NCBI GenBank assembly: GCA_036403235.1
Contig: DASWRI010000026.1
Span: 1 to 64,000 of the forward strand
DNA: 64,000 nucleotides
Reading direction: 5' to 3'
Origin: JBGTFE01 sp036403235
GTDB lineage: Bacteria; Acidobacteriota; Blastocatellia; Pyrinomonadales; Pyrinomonadaceae
Below the pieces are notes generated by a model, which saw only the letters and a program-made list of their open reading frames with translations, was not told the DNA's origin and did no database searches. The translations under genes were made by a program, and so were the position numbers. Shown here piece by piece: positions 1 through 9,381 of this stretch; the stretch's first letter is position 1; every line of letters starts with the position of its first letter.

Positions 1-2466
1 AGGCAGGAAAAATATGTAATCCGATTTACCGTCTCCGTCGAAATCAGACGGTCTGGCAATTACTCCTGATTCTCCCCAGTGAGCGTAAACCTGATTGCCG
101 TTGACAGAGCTTAATGACCACCAATCACTTGATGATGGTCGATAAATGGCCATATCTGTTTTTCCGTCTCCGTCGTAATCTGATGGAACGGGAATATCGC
201 CGGAAATCGCGAAGATGGTTTGCTGAACCTGCCCGTCGGAGCTGCGCAGGACATACCAGCGATTCTCGGACGGGCGGAAAACCGATATGTCAGCTTTGCC
301 GTCTCCGTCGTAGTCGAACAGCTTTCGCCCATTCGGAGCGGAGTTTAGCAGGCGCGCGATTCTGATCGCTGACAAACGATTTATCTTGGTAAATGCGCCG
401 CTGAGCAGGATTTTGCCGTCCGATTGAAGACTAATGTCTGCAACGGTTGTATTGGCAAATGTATTGAAAGCAGCGTCAATCGTGCCGTCGGAATTAAGAC
501 TGGCGATGCCGTTGTGCGGCGCTCCCTGTACGGCGGACATCGTTCCGCCGATGAGAATTTTGCCGCCGGGAAGAATTTTTACGGCTCTCACCGCTCCGTT
601 CGTTGACTGAACAAAACCGGTATCCAGCGTACCATCCGCATTCAATCTACCAATGCTGACCTGATTGCCGCTTCCGTTAAGCGCGGTAAATGAACCGCCG
701 ACAATGACCTTGCCGTCCGGCTGCAGAGCAAGCGTCAAAACCAGGCCATTTGTGCTGCCCGCAAACGTAGTATCGAGCGAGCCGTCCGGATTAAGACGCG
801 CAATTCCCTGGTGCGGAGTATTGCCGAGACCGGTAAATTGACCGCCGACCAAAATTTTTCCGTCGGGCTGTACGAGGACTTTGTAAACCCATTGGCTCGG
901 CTGTGGATCAGTAAAAGTCGAGTCAATCGAGCCATTGGCGTTTAGTCTTTTAACAATCCCGCCGCTGTTATTGCCGCCGCCGATTAAAATTTGACCGTTT
1001 GCAAGCGGCACGATGTCGTTAATTATTGTGTATGCCGGGGCGACAAAGCTCGTGTCTTCCGTTCCGTCCGTATTCAATCTCTTGAGCTTTAAATTTCCTC
1101 CGACCAAAATTTTTCCGTCCGGCTGAATCGCGAGCGAATAAACCTGCGCAATCGCCGGACTAGCCTGAACAAACGAAGTATCAAGACTTCCGTTCGCATT
1201 GAATCGCGCCAAAGAAATTCTTTGTACTCCGTCGGCATAAGTAAAGTCACCGGCGGCGAGAATTTTCCCGTCCGGCTGCTGCAGAATTTTATTGACTATT
1301 CCGTCTCTGCTAATCAACGGCGCAAAGGTCGAATCAATTGTTCCGTCCGCATTAAATCTGTTTACAGACGTAATTCCGGATTGAAACCCGACGAGAATTT
1401 TTCCGTCCGGTTGGAGTTCGATGTCATTTACTACGCCAACCTGTCCCGTCATATTAAATTGAACGGAAGCGTCTATCGAGCCGTCCGCGTTAATCTGCGC
1501 GACTCTTGTACGGGGATTTGCATTGTAATTCGAAAATGCGCCGCTGATCAAAATTTTCCCGTCCGGTTTGAGAACAATGTCGTTGACCATAGCGTCCGGC
1601 CCCTGGGCGTTAAAGGTAAGGTCGGAGGAGCCATCAGAATTGAATAAACACATTCTTCTTTGCGGGGTCGTGTTGACGGCCGAAAAAGAACCGCCAACGA
1701 GAATTTTCCCGTCCGGTCTGACCTTTATGACTCCGATGGTACCGCCGGTAAAGCTATTTGACTGAAGAAAATTACTATCCAGCGCACCGGTGCCGGTTAA
1801 ACGCCTCATAAAATTTCGGCCGACGATGAGGATTTTACCGTCTGCTTGAATTTCTACATCTTCAACCCCGGAATTACTATCGTTGCCGTTTGCGGATTGT
1901 GTAAAAGTATTGTCAAACGTTCCATCAGCATTTAATCGAAATATCCCGACGACGAGTCCGCCGACTAAAATTTTATTATCCGTTTGAATTTCGATGTCAA
2001 AAACGATTGAACTCGCCGGAAGAGCAAAGACATTGAATGAAGTGTCGAGCGAACCGTCAGCGTTGAGCCTTAGCAGACCGCGTTTAAATACGCTGTCGGC
2101 GCCGAGGAAATTGCCGCCGACCAAAATTTTCCCGTCCGACTGCGGGGCAATCGCCCAAATCTCACGACCAAATCCGGATTCGTTAAAAAAATCAGGCGCG
2201 TTGAACGAAGTATCGGTGCTTCCGTCCGCGTTGAGGCGGGCAATTCCGGTTGCCGCAAAACCATTAGCCTCGGTAAAATAACCGCCGATGAGAATCTTTC
2301 CATCCGGCAGAACTTTGACTACATTGACTGTGCCATTAAATATCCCGCCGAACGCCGAAGCCGAAAAGCCCGAATCGAGTTCGCCCGCGCCATACGCCGC
2401 GCTGAAAGAAAATACAGCCAACAAAATAAATTGCAAGATTATTGATGAATTTTTGCCCCTCAACAT
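1..2466 (-). CDS. Secreted delta-60 repeat beta-propeller protein with C-terminal FG-GAP repeats, 3' end outside window
   Basis: The frame read leftward from the ATG at 2466 reaches base 1 in phase, giving 822 codons with no stop noticed, so the C-terminus lies outside the window. The first ~25 residues form a signal peptide (hydrophobic ILQFILLAVFSFSAA). About 14 units follow, each with a core like LPDGKILIGG and a partner like LNADGSTDTSFN, spaced roughly 144 bases (48 residues) apart. These are delta-60 / DUF5122 propeller repeats. The last ~100 visible residues carry FG-GAP/VCBS motifs of the type DFDGDGKSD, which usually bind calcium. By family the product is an exported or surface protein; its ligand is unknown. 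A purine-rich stretch (AAGGAAAAAAAC) precedes the ATG. It is closely related in architecture to the next gene, 2939-5086. Confidence 0.85.
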   Translation of the reverse strand, partial: MLRGKNSSIILQFILLAVFSFSAAYGAGELDSGFSASAFGGIFNGTVNVVKVLPDGKILIGGYFTEANGFAATGIARLNADGSTDTSFNAPDFFNESGFGREIWAIAPQSDGKILVGGNFLGADSVFKRGLLRLNADGSLDTSFNVFALPASSIVFDIEIQTDNKILVGGLVVGIFRLNADGTFDNTFTQSANGNDSNSGVEDVEIQADGKILIVGRNFMRRLTGTGALDSNFLQSNSFTGGTIGVIKVRPDGKILVGGSFSAVNTTPQRRMCLFNSDGSSDLTFNAQGPDAMVNDIVLKPDGKILISGAFSNYNANPRTRVAQINADGSIDASVQFNMTGQVGVVNDIELQPDGKILVGFQSGITSVNRFNADGTIDSTFAPLISRDGIVNKILQQPDGKILAAGDFTYADGVQRISLARFNANGSLDTSFVQASPAIAQVYSLAIQPDGKILVGGNLKLKRLNTDGTEDTSFVAPAYTIINDIVPLANGQILIGGGNNSGGIVKRLNANGSIDSTFTDPQPSQWVYKVLVQPDGKILVGGQFTGLGNTPHQGIARLNPDGSLDTTFAGSTNGLVLTLALQPDGKVIVGGSFTALNGSGNQVSIGRLNADGTLDTGFVQSTNGAVRAVKILPGGKILIGGTMSAVQGAPHNGIASLNSDGTIDAAFNTFANTTVADISLQSDGKILLSGAFTKINRLSAIRIARLLNSAPNGRKLFDYDGDGKADISVFRPSENRWYVLRSSDGQVQQTIFAISGDIPVPSDYDGDGKTDMAIYRPSSSDWWSLSSVNGNQVYAHWGESGVIARPSDFDGDGKSDYIFFLP

Positions 2467-2938
2467 TTGTTTTTTTCCTTATTTTTCAAACCGGCATTTT
2501 GAGTCCGGAAAATTTTTTTGAATGTTAAAATTGATGGTTCCCTCAATAATAATCATTTGCTGCTCCAAAAATTAAATATTCTAAGGCGTAAAAGCCGTCG
2601 GATTTTGTAAGACCCTATCTTACCTTAAAAAGCGAGCTCGAATCTTGCCCGGCATAATCAGAAAAACAAATCTTTTATGTCGGCAAATCAAAATTAGTCA
2701 CAAAATAAGTCATACCTTTAATCCAAATTTATCGTAACTTCAATTTTATTTTTACAAGATAACAGGTTTTGATTCAAAAACAATACCTGTTTTGGGCGTT
2801 TTTGAGATTCTTTGCTCATTAATTTTTGCTTCTTCCTCAAAACAAAGCGCGACGGCTTCTTCTGCCAGTCAGGAAAGCGGTTTGTATACATTCCAAAATA
2901 TATACAATCCACTTTAACCGTAATAAATTAGTTTCACA
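2467..2938. other. Intergenic region, 472 bp, AT-rich
   Basis: No credible gene is visible; the one short minus-strand frame (2718-2912) has no recognisable features. It should hold the promoter of the leftward gene starting at 2466. Two dyads are visible: AACAGG...CCTGTT at about 2761-2792 enclosing a smaller TTTTGA/TCAAAA pair, and TTGTATA-N12-TATACAA at 2882-2907 just past the stop of the upstream gene. Either could be a weak terminator or an operator; the sequence does not decide. Confidence 0.4.
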
Positions 2939-5086
2939 TTAAGGGACAAAAGCATTTTCAGTTGGAATATCAGTTGAAATGCCGAATTGCAAAGCGGCAA
3001 AACCCTGCGTGCTTTTCATCAAATACCAGACACCTGTCGATGGACGAAACACGGCAATGTCGGCTTTTCCGTCGCCATCGTAATCTGCCGGAACAGGTTT
3101 GTCTTCAGAGATTCCAAAATTCAAGATAGTATTTGAGTTGTTTGAACTGTTGTAGATATACCATGTTCCATTCGACGGTCGGTAGACGGCAAAATCCGTT
3201 TTTCCGTCAGCGTCGTAATCGGCCGGAGTAGGAATGTCCGTCGATATTCCCCACTGCGTCGCGCGCTGTATGTTGTCCAGGCTTGACTGCCACCACCATT
3301 GTCCGGTCGAAGGTCTGTAAACTGCCAAATCTGTTTTTCCGTCGCCGTCGAAATCGCCGATGACCGGCTTGTCTCCCGCAATGCCAAACTGGCGGAAAGA
3401 ACTGATGCCGATGCTGTTGATGCGATACCAGAAATTCTGCGAAGGACGATAAACGATGTAATCGGTTTTACCGTCGCCGTCAAAGTCCGCCGGGCGCGGA
3501 ATGTCGCCCGACGTGCCGAAAGGAATCGAGAAAAATGAAAAATCCTCGCTACGCAGGACAAACCATTCGCCGGTTGAAGGCCGCCAGACGGCGACGTCGG
3601 TTTTGCCGTCGCCGGTATAATCGCCGGGCGTTAACGTGTCAGTTCCCGCGCCGAACTGAAACGCGGCGTTTCCGCCGTTCGGAGATTTCTGATACCACCA
3701 TTCACCGCTTGACGGGCGGAAAATTGATAAATCGGCTTTTCCGTCGCCGTCAAAATCGAATCGTTCGGGGTGCGGCGACTGAAGTCCCGAGTAGAGTCTC
3801 GTAACCGCCCATCTCCACCCGGTCGTCGTGTTATCCTGTTCCGTCACCGAGCCGGCGACGACGATTTTATTGTCCCGCGTCATCGCGATTGCGTTGACGC
3901 CTGAAGCTTCCGGCACGCCCGCGAGCAGGAATTTGACTGACACCGCACCGCCGCCGAATGTCGTGTCCGGGATGTTAATGTCTATATAGCGCCTAATCGT
4001 AAATCCGGACGACGGATTAAAACTCGCTCCGACGACCAGTGCCTTCCCGTCGGGCTGAAAGGTCATATTCCAAAATGCATTTTGGTCGGGGTACACGACG
4101 CTTTGTCCAAGCGTTCCGTCAGAGCCAAAACGGAGCAGCGCCCCGCGAGCATCGCCCTGTACCGCCGAGGAATGTCCGCCGACAAAGAGCTGGTTGTCAG
4201 AACGAATTTTCACGAACCAGGTTTGGTCGTTAAAGGTCGGATGATAGGTCACGACACCACTATTGCCGAAAAATATATCAGGAGAGCCGTTCGGATTTAA
4301 GCGCGCGACCGCAAAAGCGGGGAAAGCGGGGTCTGTCCCCTGCGAGCCGGCGACGACAATTTTACCGTCCGATTGAAGAGCGACCGAGAAAATACCCGCT
4401 ATCGAAGCGGTCGTCGAGCCGTTCGAGCCAAACGACGTATCCACCGAACCATTTGAATTAAAACGCGCGATGAGCCCCGTAAAGCTGCCGTTTAAAAAGG
4501 AGCGCCCGGCAACGAGGATTTTACCATCCGGTTGGAGGGCAAATCCGTACATTTCAATAATCGCAGGCATTTCGAATTGAGCTTTGCCATCGCCGTCAAA
4601 AGTTGTATCGAGCGAGCCGTCCGGGTTGTAGCGTATCACCGCGAGGGCGTAAGTCGTCGGAGTGACGAAGGAGCGTCCCCCAATGACTATCTTACCGTCC
4701 GGTTGGATGGCGAGCCCCCTGCAGTAATCATCGTCATTTGTCCCCGGGCCGAAATCGGTGACCACGATTCCGTCGCCGTCAAAGGTCGTATCGAGCGAAC
4801 CGTCCGTGTTATACCGCACGACCGTAAAATCTGCATTGCCGGCGGTAGCACTGTAACCGGAAATACCGGCGACGACGATTTTACCGTCGGGCTGAAGAGC
4901 GAGCGCTCTCGAATAATCCCGGTCGGCGGTGATGTCCGTCGTCACTCTGCCGCCCGTGCCGAAACAAGTATCGAGCGCGCCCGCCGCCATCGATGCCGGA
5001 ACGCACGTTTGCGCATCGCAAACTGCTCCGATTGCAAATAAAACAAAAGAAAAAAAGAAAATTCGAAAGGCAGGCACGGTCTTCAT
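2939..5086 (-). CDS. Secreted delta-60 / FG-GAP repeat protein
   Basis: The start was set at the ATG at 5086, because the sequence there (MKTVPAFRIFFFSFVLFAIG) opens a clean signal peptide; an ATG at 5119 would add 11 polar residues in front. The mature protein, about 690 residues, has two halves. Residues ~25-440 hold about eight delta-60 units (LQPDGKIVVAG paired with NTDGSLDTTFDGDG), predicted to form a beta-propeller. Residues ~445-715 hold about six FG-GAP/VCBS-like units with cores such as DFDGDGKTD and YRPSTGQWW. It is presumably exported and calcium-binding; substrate and function are unknown. A 472-bp gap separates it from the related gene to the left, so the two probably have separate promoters. 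The FG-GAP half resembles the broken gene at 36532-37503. Confidence 0.85.
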   Translation of the reverse strand: MKTVPAFRIFFFSFVLFAIGAVCDAQTCVPASMAAGALDTCFGTGGRVTTDITADRDYSRALALQPDGKIVVAGISGYSATAGNADFTVVRYNTDGSLDTTFDGDGIVVTDFGPGTNDDDYCRGLAIQPDGKIVIGGRSFVTPTTYALAVIRYNPDGSLDTTFDGDGKAQFEMPAIIEMYGFALQPDGKILVAGRSFLNGSFTGLIARFNSNGSVDTSFGSNGSTTASIAGIFSVALQSDGKIVVAGSQGTDPAFPAFAVARLNPNGSPDIFFGNSGVVTYHPTFNDQTWFVKIRSDNQLFVGGHSSAVQGDARGALLRFGSDGTLGQSVVYPDQNAFWNMTFQPDGKALVVGASFNPSSGFTIRRYIDINIPDTTFGGGAVSVKFLLAGVPEASGVNAIAMTRDNKIVVAGSVTEQDNTTTGWRWAVTRLYSGLQSPHPERFDFDGDGKADLSIFRPSSGEWWYQKSPNGGNAAFQFGAGTDTLTPGDYTGDGKTDVAVWRPSTGEWFVLRSEDFSFFSIPFGTSGDIPRPADFDGDGKTDYIVYRPSQNFWYRINSIGISSFRQFGIAGDKPVIGDFDGDGKTDLAVYRPSTGQWWWQSSLDNIQRATQWGISTDIPTPADYDADGKTDFAVYRPSNGTWYIYNSSNNSNTILNFGISEDKPVPADYDGDGKADIAVFRPSTGVWYLMKSTQGFAALQFGISTDIPTENAFVP

Positions 5087-5489
5087 ACTTTTAATTCGCT
5101 GTAAGTGGGTATGTAACATTGTTTCAAGATACTTTATACATTTATTTCAAATATTAATCTATAATTTGCGCTCTCCTTTTCCTCAAAATCGACAAATTAA
5201 CAACTATTAATCTTTTTACGGCGGCGCAAAAGATAATTCATTTTTCGCACCGGCGGCTTATACGCGCCGGAACAGATTCTAAAGGATTCGACGAATGCGC
5301 ACCGGACAATAATCGAGGTACTTTCAGTTTATATCCGCGAAAATTCCAGAAATCGCCTTATGACGGGAAAAGAAAATAACGAAACTAAACGGGCATCAAA
5401 AATGCGCGTAATTTTGTTTCTAAAGCCCTTTTATGTTAGGCTAAGCAAACAAAAAATACCTTTTCTAAAAACTAACAATTAAAAGAGAA
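5087..5489. other. Divergent intergenic region, 403 bp
   Basis: This gap separates the leftward propeller gene from the rightward kinase gene and must contain both promoters. It is AT-rich near both ends, with a GC-richer middle (about 5220-5350). I found no convincing -35/-10 pair with correct spacing, no RNA gene and no strong hairpin. TATAAA-like hexamers occur on the minus strand near 5130-5140. Confidence 0.4.
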
Positions 5490-7091
5490 ATGTTTCGTGA
5501 AGACTCACAAATCGGAATTTATACGCTTATCCGGAAACTTGGTCGCGGCGGCTTCGGCGAAGTCTGGCTGGCGGAGCGAAGAGCTAAATTCGTCACCACC
5601 AAAGTCGCCGTCAAGCTTCCGCACGACGAGCAGATTGACCACGAAGCGATAAAGCAGGAAGCGACGCTCTGGGAACAAGCCAGCGGGCATCCGAACATCC
5701 TGCCGATTATCGACGCCGATGAATACGACGGGCAAGTTGTTATCGTCAGCGAATACGCGCCGGACGGCTCACTCGAAGAATGGCTCAAAAGACACGGCCG
5801 AATGTCGTCTGAAAAAGCCGTCGAAACGACCGTAAAAATTCTGGACGGTCTGGAATTTCTGCACTCGCGCAATATTATCCATCGCGATTTGAAACCCGCC
5901 AATATTTTGCTTCAGGGTGATACTCCGCGCCTGGCGGATTTCGGCATTTCCCGCGCGTTGCGAACGACGGCATCGAGCCAGAGCACAAATGTTTCGGGCA
6001 CATTCGCATATATGCCGCCCGAAGGTTTTGACGGCAAGCGTTCGATACAGACGGACATCTGGTCGGTCGGCGTAAATTTGTATCAATTTTTAACCGGAAA
6101 TTTGCCGTATCCGCAGAAAGAGCCGTCCGCCTTGATTGCCGCGATAATGATGCGCGAATTCGAGCCTTTGCCTTCGAATATTCCGCAAAGTCTCAAAAAC
6201 GTAGTCGCCAGAGCGCTGGCGAAACAACCTGAAAATCGTTACAAAACGGCGCGGGAAATGCGAGATGATTTGCAGCGAGTGACGCAGGGCGTTCCGGTGG
6301 CAAACTCGCTCAAATCCGATTTGCCGCCGACCGTTCAATCCAATCTGCCGCCGACCGTTCAATACGCTTTTAACCCGCAAATCCCGCCGACACAAAAAAG
6401 CGCGTCGCCCGAAAGTCAAAAGTATCAGGCCGAAACCGCAACTTTTGTTCGCAATGTCGAAAATTTCGAACCGTATAAAGAACCCAAAAATTCAAAAGTT
6501 TTATTGTATTCAGCGATTTCCGTCGTGCTGTTGGGTTTTATCGGTTTAATCATCTATCTGGCGGTAAATAAATCGAAACAAGCGACTTCAGGCAAAAATG
6601 AAACGCTGTTTACCGATTCCTCCTCGCGCAGTTCGAACACTTCGGACAGCTCCAATTCGAATGCGGCAAAATCAACTCCGACGCCGGACAAAGCTCAGCT
6701 TCAAACAGAAATGAACAAATATCTGGCGGGCGTTGCGAAAGTCAGCGATTTCAAAGAAATGAAGCAGTCACGCGAAATTCACTACGGCGACCTCGATAAT
6801 GACGGCGATGAAGATGTCGCGGTTTTAACCTCGATGGAAAATGCGTCCGGCGGAAACGATTACGCGCAAACTTTAGCCGTTTTCAGATACGAGGACGGAA
6901 AATATACGGCCGTAACCGATGAAAATATCGGCGGAAAAATGTTTCGCGACGCGAAATTTAAATCCATAAAAAACGGCCGAATCTACTTTGACACGATGGC
7001 CTACGACGAAGATAAAGATGCCGCCTGCTGTCCGAGCATTAAAGGAAGTACCAGCTACATGCTGAGCGGAAATACACTGGTCGAAAAATAA
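5490..7091 (+). CDS. Membrane Ser/Thr protein kinase with extracytoplasmic FG-GAP-like domain
   Basis: The kinase domain covers residues ~10-270. It has the glycine loop GRGGFGEV (18-25), the ATP-anchoring lysine K42 in VAVKL, the catalytic HRDLKPAN (131-138) and the DFG aspartate at about 150, so it should be active. A linker (~275-330) contains an eight-residue tandem duplication, LPPTVQSN then LPPTVQYA. A single membrane helix follows (~336-358, rich in L/V/I), then a Ser/Asn-rich stalk and an outside domain of ~140 residues with the motif DLDNDGDEDVAVL, which resembles an FG-GAP calcium loop, and a CC pair. By analogy with PknB-type kinases the outer part may sense a ligand. It stands alone between divergent propeller genes and a sigma-like gene. 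The ATG follows AAAAGAGAA, a weak ribosome site. Confidence 0.88.
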   Translation: MFREDSQIGIYTLIRKLGRGGFGEVWLAERRAKFVTTKVAVKLPHDEQIDHEAIKQEATLWEQASGHPNILPIIDADEYDGQVVIVSEYAPDGSLEEWLKRHGRMSSEKAVETTVKILDGLEFLHSRNIIHRDLKPANILLQGDTPRLADFGISRALRTTASSQSTNVSGTFAYMPPEGFDGKRSIQTDIWSVGVNLYQFLTGNLPYPQKEPSALIAAIMMREFEPLPSNIPQSLKNVVARALAKQPENRYKTAREMRDDLQRVTQGVPVANSLKSDLPPTVQSNLPPTVQYAFNPQIPPTQKSASPESQKYQAETATFVRNVENFEPYKEPKNSKVLLYSAISVVLLGFIGLIIYLAVNKSKQATSGKNETLFTDSSSRSSNTSDSSNSNAAKSTPTPDKAQLQTEMNKYLAGVAKVSDFKEMKQSREIHYGDLDNDGDEDVAVLTSMENASGGNDYAQTLAVFRYEDGKYTAVTDENIGGKMFRDAKFKSIKNGRIYFDTMAYDEDKDAACCPSIKGSTSYMLSGNTLVEK

Positions 7092-7127
7092 AGTCTAAAA
7101 ATTTCTACGCTGCCCGATTTTCTCTTC

Positions 7128-7163
7128 TTAACAAATCTTTACATCAACTTTACAATTCTTAAC
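7128..7163. promoter_or_regulatory. Phased TTAAC/TTTAC direct-repeat array (OmpR/CpxR-type operator)
   Basis: Four pentamers start at 7128 (TTAAC), 7138 (TTTAC), 7149 (TTTAC) and 7159 (TTAAC), i.e. at 10, 11 and 10 bp steps, all on one face of the helix. On the other strand the core reads GTAAA-N6-GTAAA, like the known CpxR box GTAAA-N5-GTAAA. A -10-like AT stretch (TTTAATAAT, 7186-7194) lies downstream, which would put the array at about -72 to -37. The same motif occurs at 34879-34894. Binding by the CpxR-like regulator at 34102-34830 is inference. Confidence 0.5.
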
Positions 7164-7307
7164 CGCACGCGCGCCGAAAAAATCGTTTAATAATCTTGTA
7201 GAGTTAACTAAAAAACCCGGATTTTTAATTTAAGGACGCTGCGCCGCCGACAAGCGGGCAAAGTTTTTGATTAAAAATCCGGACAGTGTGAGCAAATTAA
7301 AATTATA

Positions 7308-7646
7308 ATGAGCGCAATCAAAAAGTTTCTAAAATCCATTAAAGAGCCGACGGCCTCCGCCGATATAAAAGCACTTGAGCAAATTTACTGGCAGCATCAC
7401 CGGCAGGTTTACCGGATTTGTCTGCGAATGACAAAAAACTCTCTGGAAGCCGAAGAAGTCACGCAAAAGGTTTTTCTCGGACTTTTTCGAAAAATCGTCG
7501 ATTTTCGCGGCGAGCCGGAATTTTCCGTATGGCTGCGCCGCATAACCGTCAGCGAGGTGCTGGCGCACTTTCGTCACAACCAATCGCGCGCGAGAACCGA
7601 TTTGGCAATTTTCCAAAGAGCTGACGAAATCGTTTCCGTAAATTAA
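7308..7646 (+). CDS. Short sigma-70 family protein with region 2 only
   Basis: The 112-residue product contains a sigma region 2: HHRQVYRICLRMTKNSLEAE, followed by VTQKVFLGLFRKI and a WLRRI tail typical of ECF factors (core-RNAP binding and -10 recognition). The protein ends about 15 residues after region 2. No region 4 (the -35-binding helix-turn-helix) is present, and none was seen downstream before the next gene. Typical ECF factors are ~180-200 residues. It may be a natural truncated regulator that competes for or modifies RNA polymerase, or a decayed sigma gene; the frame is open and clean. It lies behind the phased array at 7128-7163, 105 bases before the VWA protein gene, and may be co-transcribed with it. 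Confidence 0.7.
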   Translation: MSAIKKFLKSIKEPTASADIKALEQIYWQHHRQVYRICLRMTKNSLEAEEVTQKVFLGLFRKIVDFRGEPEFSVWLRRITVSEVLAHFRHNQSRARTDLAIFQRADEIVSVN

Positions 7647-7751
7647 TAAATCAATTCAAATTTTAAAGGCGAAAGTATCCAAAACGTCAATTTGTGCATC
7701 TTACACATCAAAAGACTGCTCACTGAAAAAGGAACATCGAAAGGAATTAAA

Positions 7752-8930
7752 ATGAAAAGACTCGTCATTGTTTTGCTGTTTATATTTGGACTTTCCGCCG
7801 TCGGCGCGGCGCAATCGGGAAGAAAGGTTCAGGCGACGCCGACGCCGACGCCGCAAATTGCCGTCACGCAGGATTCGGGCGGCTATTCCGAATCCGTGCC
7901 GAACACAACGCGGCCGAAACCGCAAAATCAGAAAAAGGATAAAAAGTCGAAAAAAGAAACGAACGCGCAGACGCAGCCGACCAATACGCCAAATTCTACC
8001 GATGCGGCGGTTAATGATGACGAAGAATTAAAGATTGAGACGAATTTAATAACGATTCCCGTTTCGGTTTACGAGCGCAGCGGCATTTACGTGCCGAATT
8101 TAAGACAGTCGGATTTTAAGATTTTTGAAGACGGCGTCGAGCAGGAGATAGCTTATTTCGGCACGTCCGAAAAACCCTTCACGGTGATTTTGCTGATTGA
8201 CGTCAGCCCTTCGACGGCTTATAAAATCGAGCAGATTCAGGCGGCCGCCAAAGCATTTGTCGACCAGCTGAAACCGCAGGACAGCGTCATGGTCATTCAA
8301 TTCGATTTATCGGTCAGCGTTTTAACCGAATTGACGAACGACCGCCAAAAAATCTACAAAGCGATTGACCGAACTGGTTTCGGCGACGGAACTTCGCTCT
8401 ATGAAGCCGTCGATTTTTCGCTTCGTAAACGCCTCTCTAAAATCGAAGGGCGCAAAGCGATAGTTCTTTTCACCGACGGCGTCGACACGACTTCGATGCG
8501 GGCAAGCTTTGACAGCACGCTCGATGACGCCGAAGAATCGGATTCGATAATTTTCCCGATTTATTACAATACATTTCTAAACAGCCGCGGCATCGGAACG
8601 GGCGGCGTGATGAGCACTCCGCCGACCATCGGATTGCCGACGACGGGCGGTATGCAGGGCTCTTCGAGCGCAGATTACGCGCGCGGCAGAGCATATCTCG
8701 AAGGGCTGGCCAACACGACGGGCGGCCGTGTTTTTCGTCCCGAATCGACTCCGGGCGGGCTGACCGCCGCGTTTGAAGGCATCGCCGAAGAGCTGCGCAG
8801 CCAATACAGCATCGGTTATTATCCGCAAATCGTCGGAGAATCCGGCCAGCGCAAGCAAATCAAAGTCAGGGTAAATCGTCCGAGCGTCGCCGTCAGAGCG
8901 CGCGACAGTTATATCGTCGGCGCAAAATAA
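7752..8930 (+). CDS. Secreted VWA protein (VWFA-related Acidobacterial domain type)
   Basis: The start was placed at the ATG at 7752, which has AAAGGAA eight bases upstream and opens a signal peptide (KRLVIVLLFIFGLSAVGAAQ); the frame is open further upstream. After a low-complexity linker (TPTPTPQ, then a Lys/Gln/Pro-rich stretch to about residue 95) comes a segment typical of this family, with LITIPVSVYERSG and ISDFKIFEDGVEQEI-like text. A VWA domain (~145-340) follows, with the metal site DVSPS, a Thr in GDGTSLYEA and the Asp of LFTDGVD, so the MIDAS looks complete. The end LRSQYSIGYYPQ is characteristic of the acidobacterial family (TIGR03436). The molecular role is unknown. It probably belongs to the same transcript as the sigma-like gene upstream. 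Confidence 0.88.
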   Translation: MKRLVIVLLFIFGLSAVGAAQSGRKVQATPTPTPQIAVTQDSGGYSESVPNTTRPKPQNQKKDKKSKKETNAQTQPTNTPNSTDAAVNDDEELKIETNLITIPVSVYERSGIYVPNLRQSDFKIFEDGVEQEIAYFGTSEKPFTVILLIDVSPSTAYKIEQIQAAAKAFVDQLKPQDSVMVIQFDLSVSVLTELTNDRQKIYKAIDRTGFGDGTSLYEAVDFSLRKRLSKIEGRKAIVLFTDGVDTTSMRASFDSTLDDAEESDSIIFPIYYNTFLNSRGIGTGGVMSTPPTIGLPTTGGMQGSSSADYARGRAYLEGLANTTGGRVFRPESTPGGLTAAFEGIAEELRSQYSIGYYPQIVGESGQRKQIKVRVNRPSVAVRARDSYIVGAK

Positions 8931-8950
8931 TCTTTATAAAGAGCGAAAAT

Positions 8951-8979
8951 TAATCGGCCGTCTTACTTTTTTGTATAAT
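8951..8979 (+). promoter_or_regulatory. Possible promoter of the small membrane protein/DedA pair
   Basis: A perfect TATAAT lies at 8974-8979. The -35 region (TTAATC/TAATCG, about 8950-8956) is weak. Transcription would begin about 12 bases before the GTG at 8998, giving a very short leader. Confidence 0.4.
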
Positions 8980-8997
8980 TGAAGAGTCGATAAATTT

Positions 8998-9381
8998 GTG
9001 AAACAGAAGATTCTTCAAAAATTAAAAAATTTCGGCCCGAAGCAGTGGCTGATTTTAATTGCTTTTGTATCGGTTCTCGGTTTCACCTCTTTTTATATCT
9101 TCCGCACCGTTCAATTTGCAGTTTACTGGCAGCAGCATCGCGACGTGCCGATTAGCGGGTGGATGAACATCGGCTATGTCGCCCATTCCTATCACGTTCC
9201 GCCGCCCGAATTGAACAAGGCAGTCGGGCTTGCGCCGGACGAGCGCGACCGGCGGCCTTTGGCGGAAATCGCAAAATCGCAAAATCGCCCGTTTGAAGAA
9301 CTCAAAATCGCGCTCGAAAAAGCCATCGGCGATTTTCGCGCCGCTCATCCGACGCCGCCGGACGCGAGGGCCGCACCGTGA
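8998..9381 (+). CDS. Small single-span membrane protein of unknown function
   Basis: It starts with GTG at 8998; no ATG lies nearby in frame. The 127-residue protein has a basic N-terminus and one membrane helix at ~17-37 (WLILIAFVSVLGFTSFYIF), followed by about 90 residues presumably outside the membrane. That part contains WMNIGYVAHSYHVPPPEL and a helical tail with LAEIAKSQNRPFEEL. I do not recognise the family. Its TGA overlaps the GTG of the DedA gene (GTGA at 9378-9381), so the two are translationally coupled and probably act together at the membrane. Confidence 0.7.
   Translation: MKQKILQKLKNFGPKQWLILIAFVSVLGFTSFYIFRTVQFAVYWQQHRDVPISGWMNIGYVAHSYHVPPPELNKAVGLAPDERDRRPLAEIAKSQNRPFEELKIALEKAIGDFRAAHPTPPDARAAP

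Noticed and set aside
2718..2912. Minus-strand open frame of 64 codons in the 2467-2938 gap
   Set aside because: No signal, family resemblance or ribosome site; Lys/Gln-rich as expected from AT-rich non-coding DNA.
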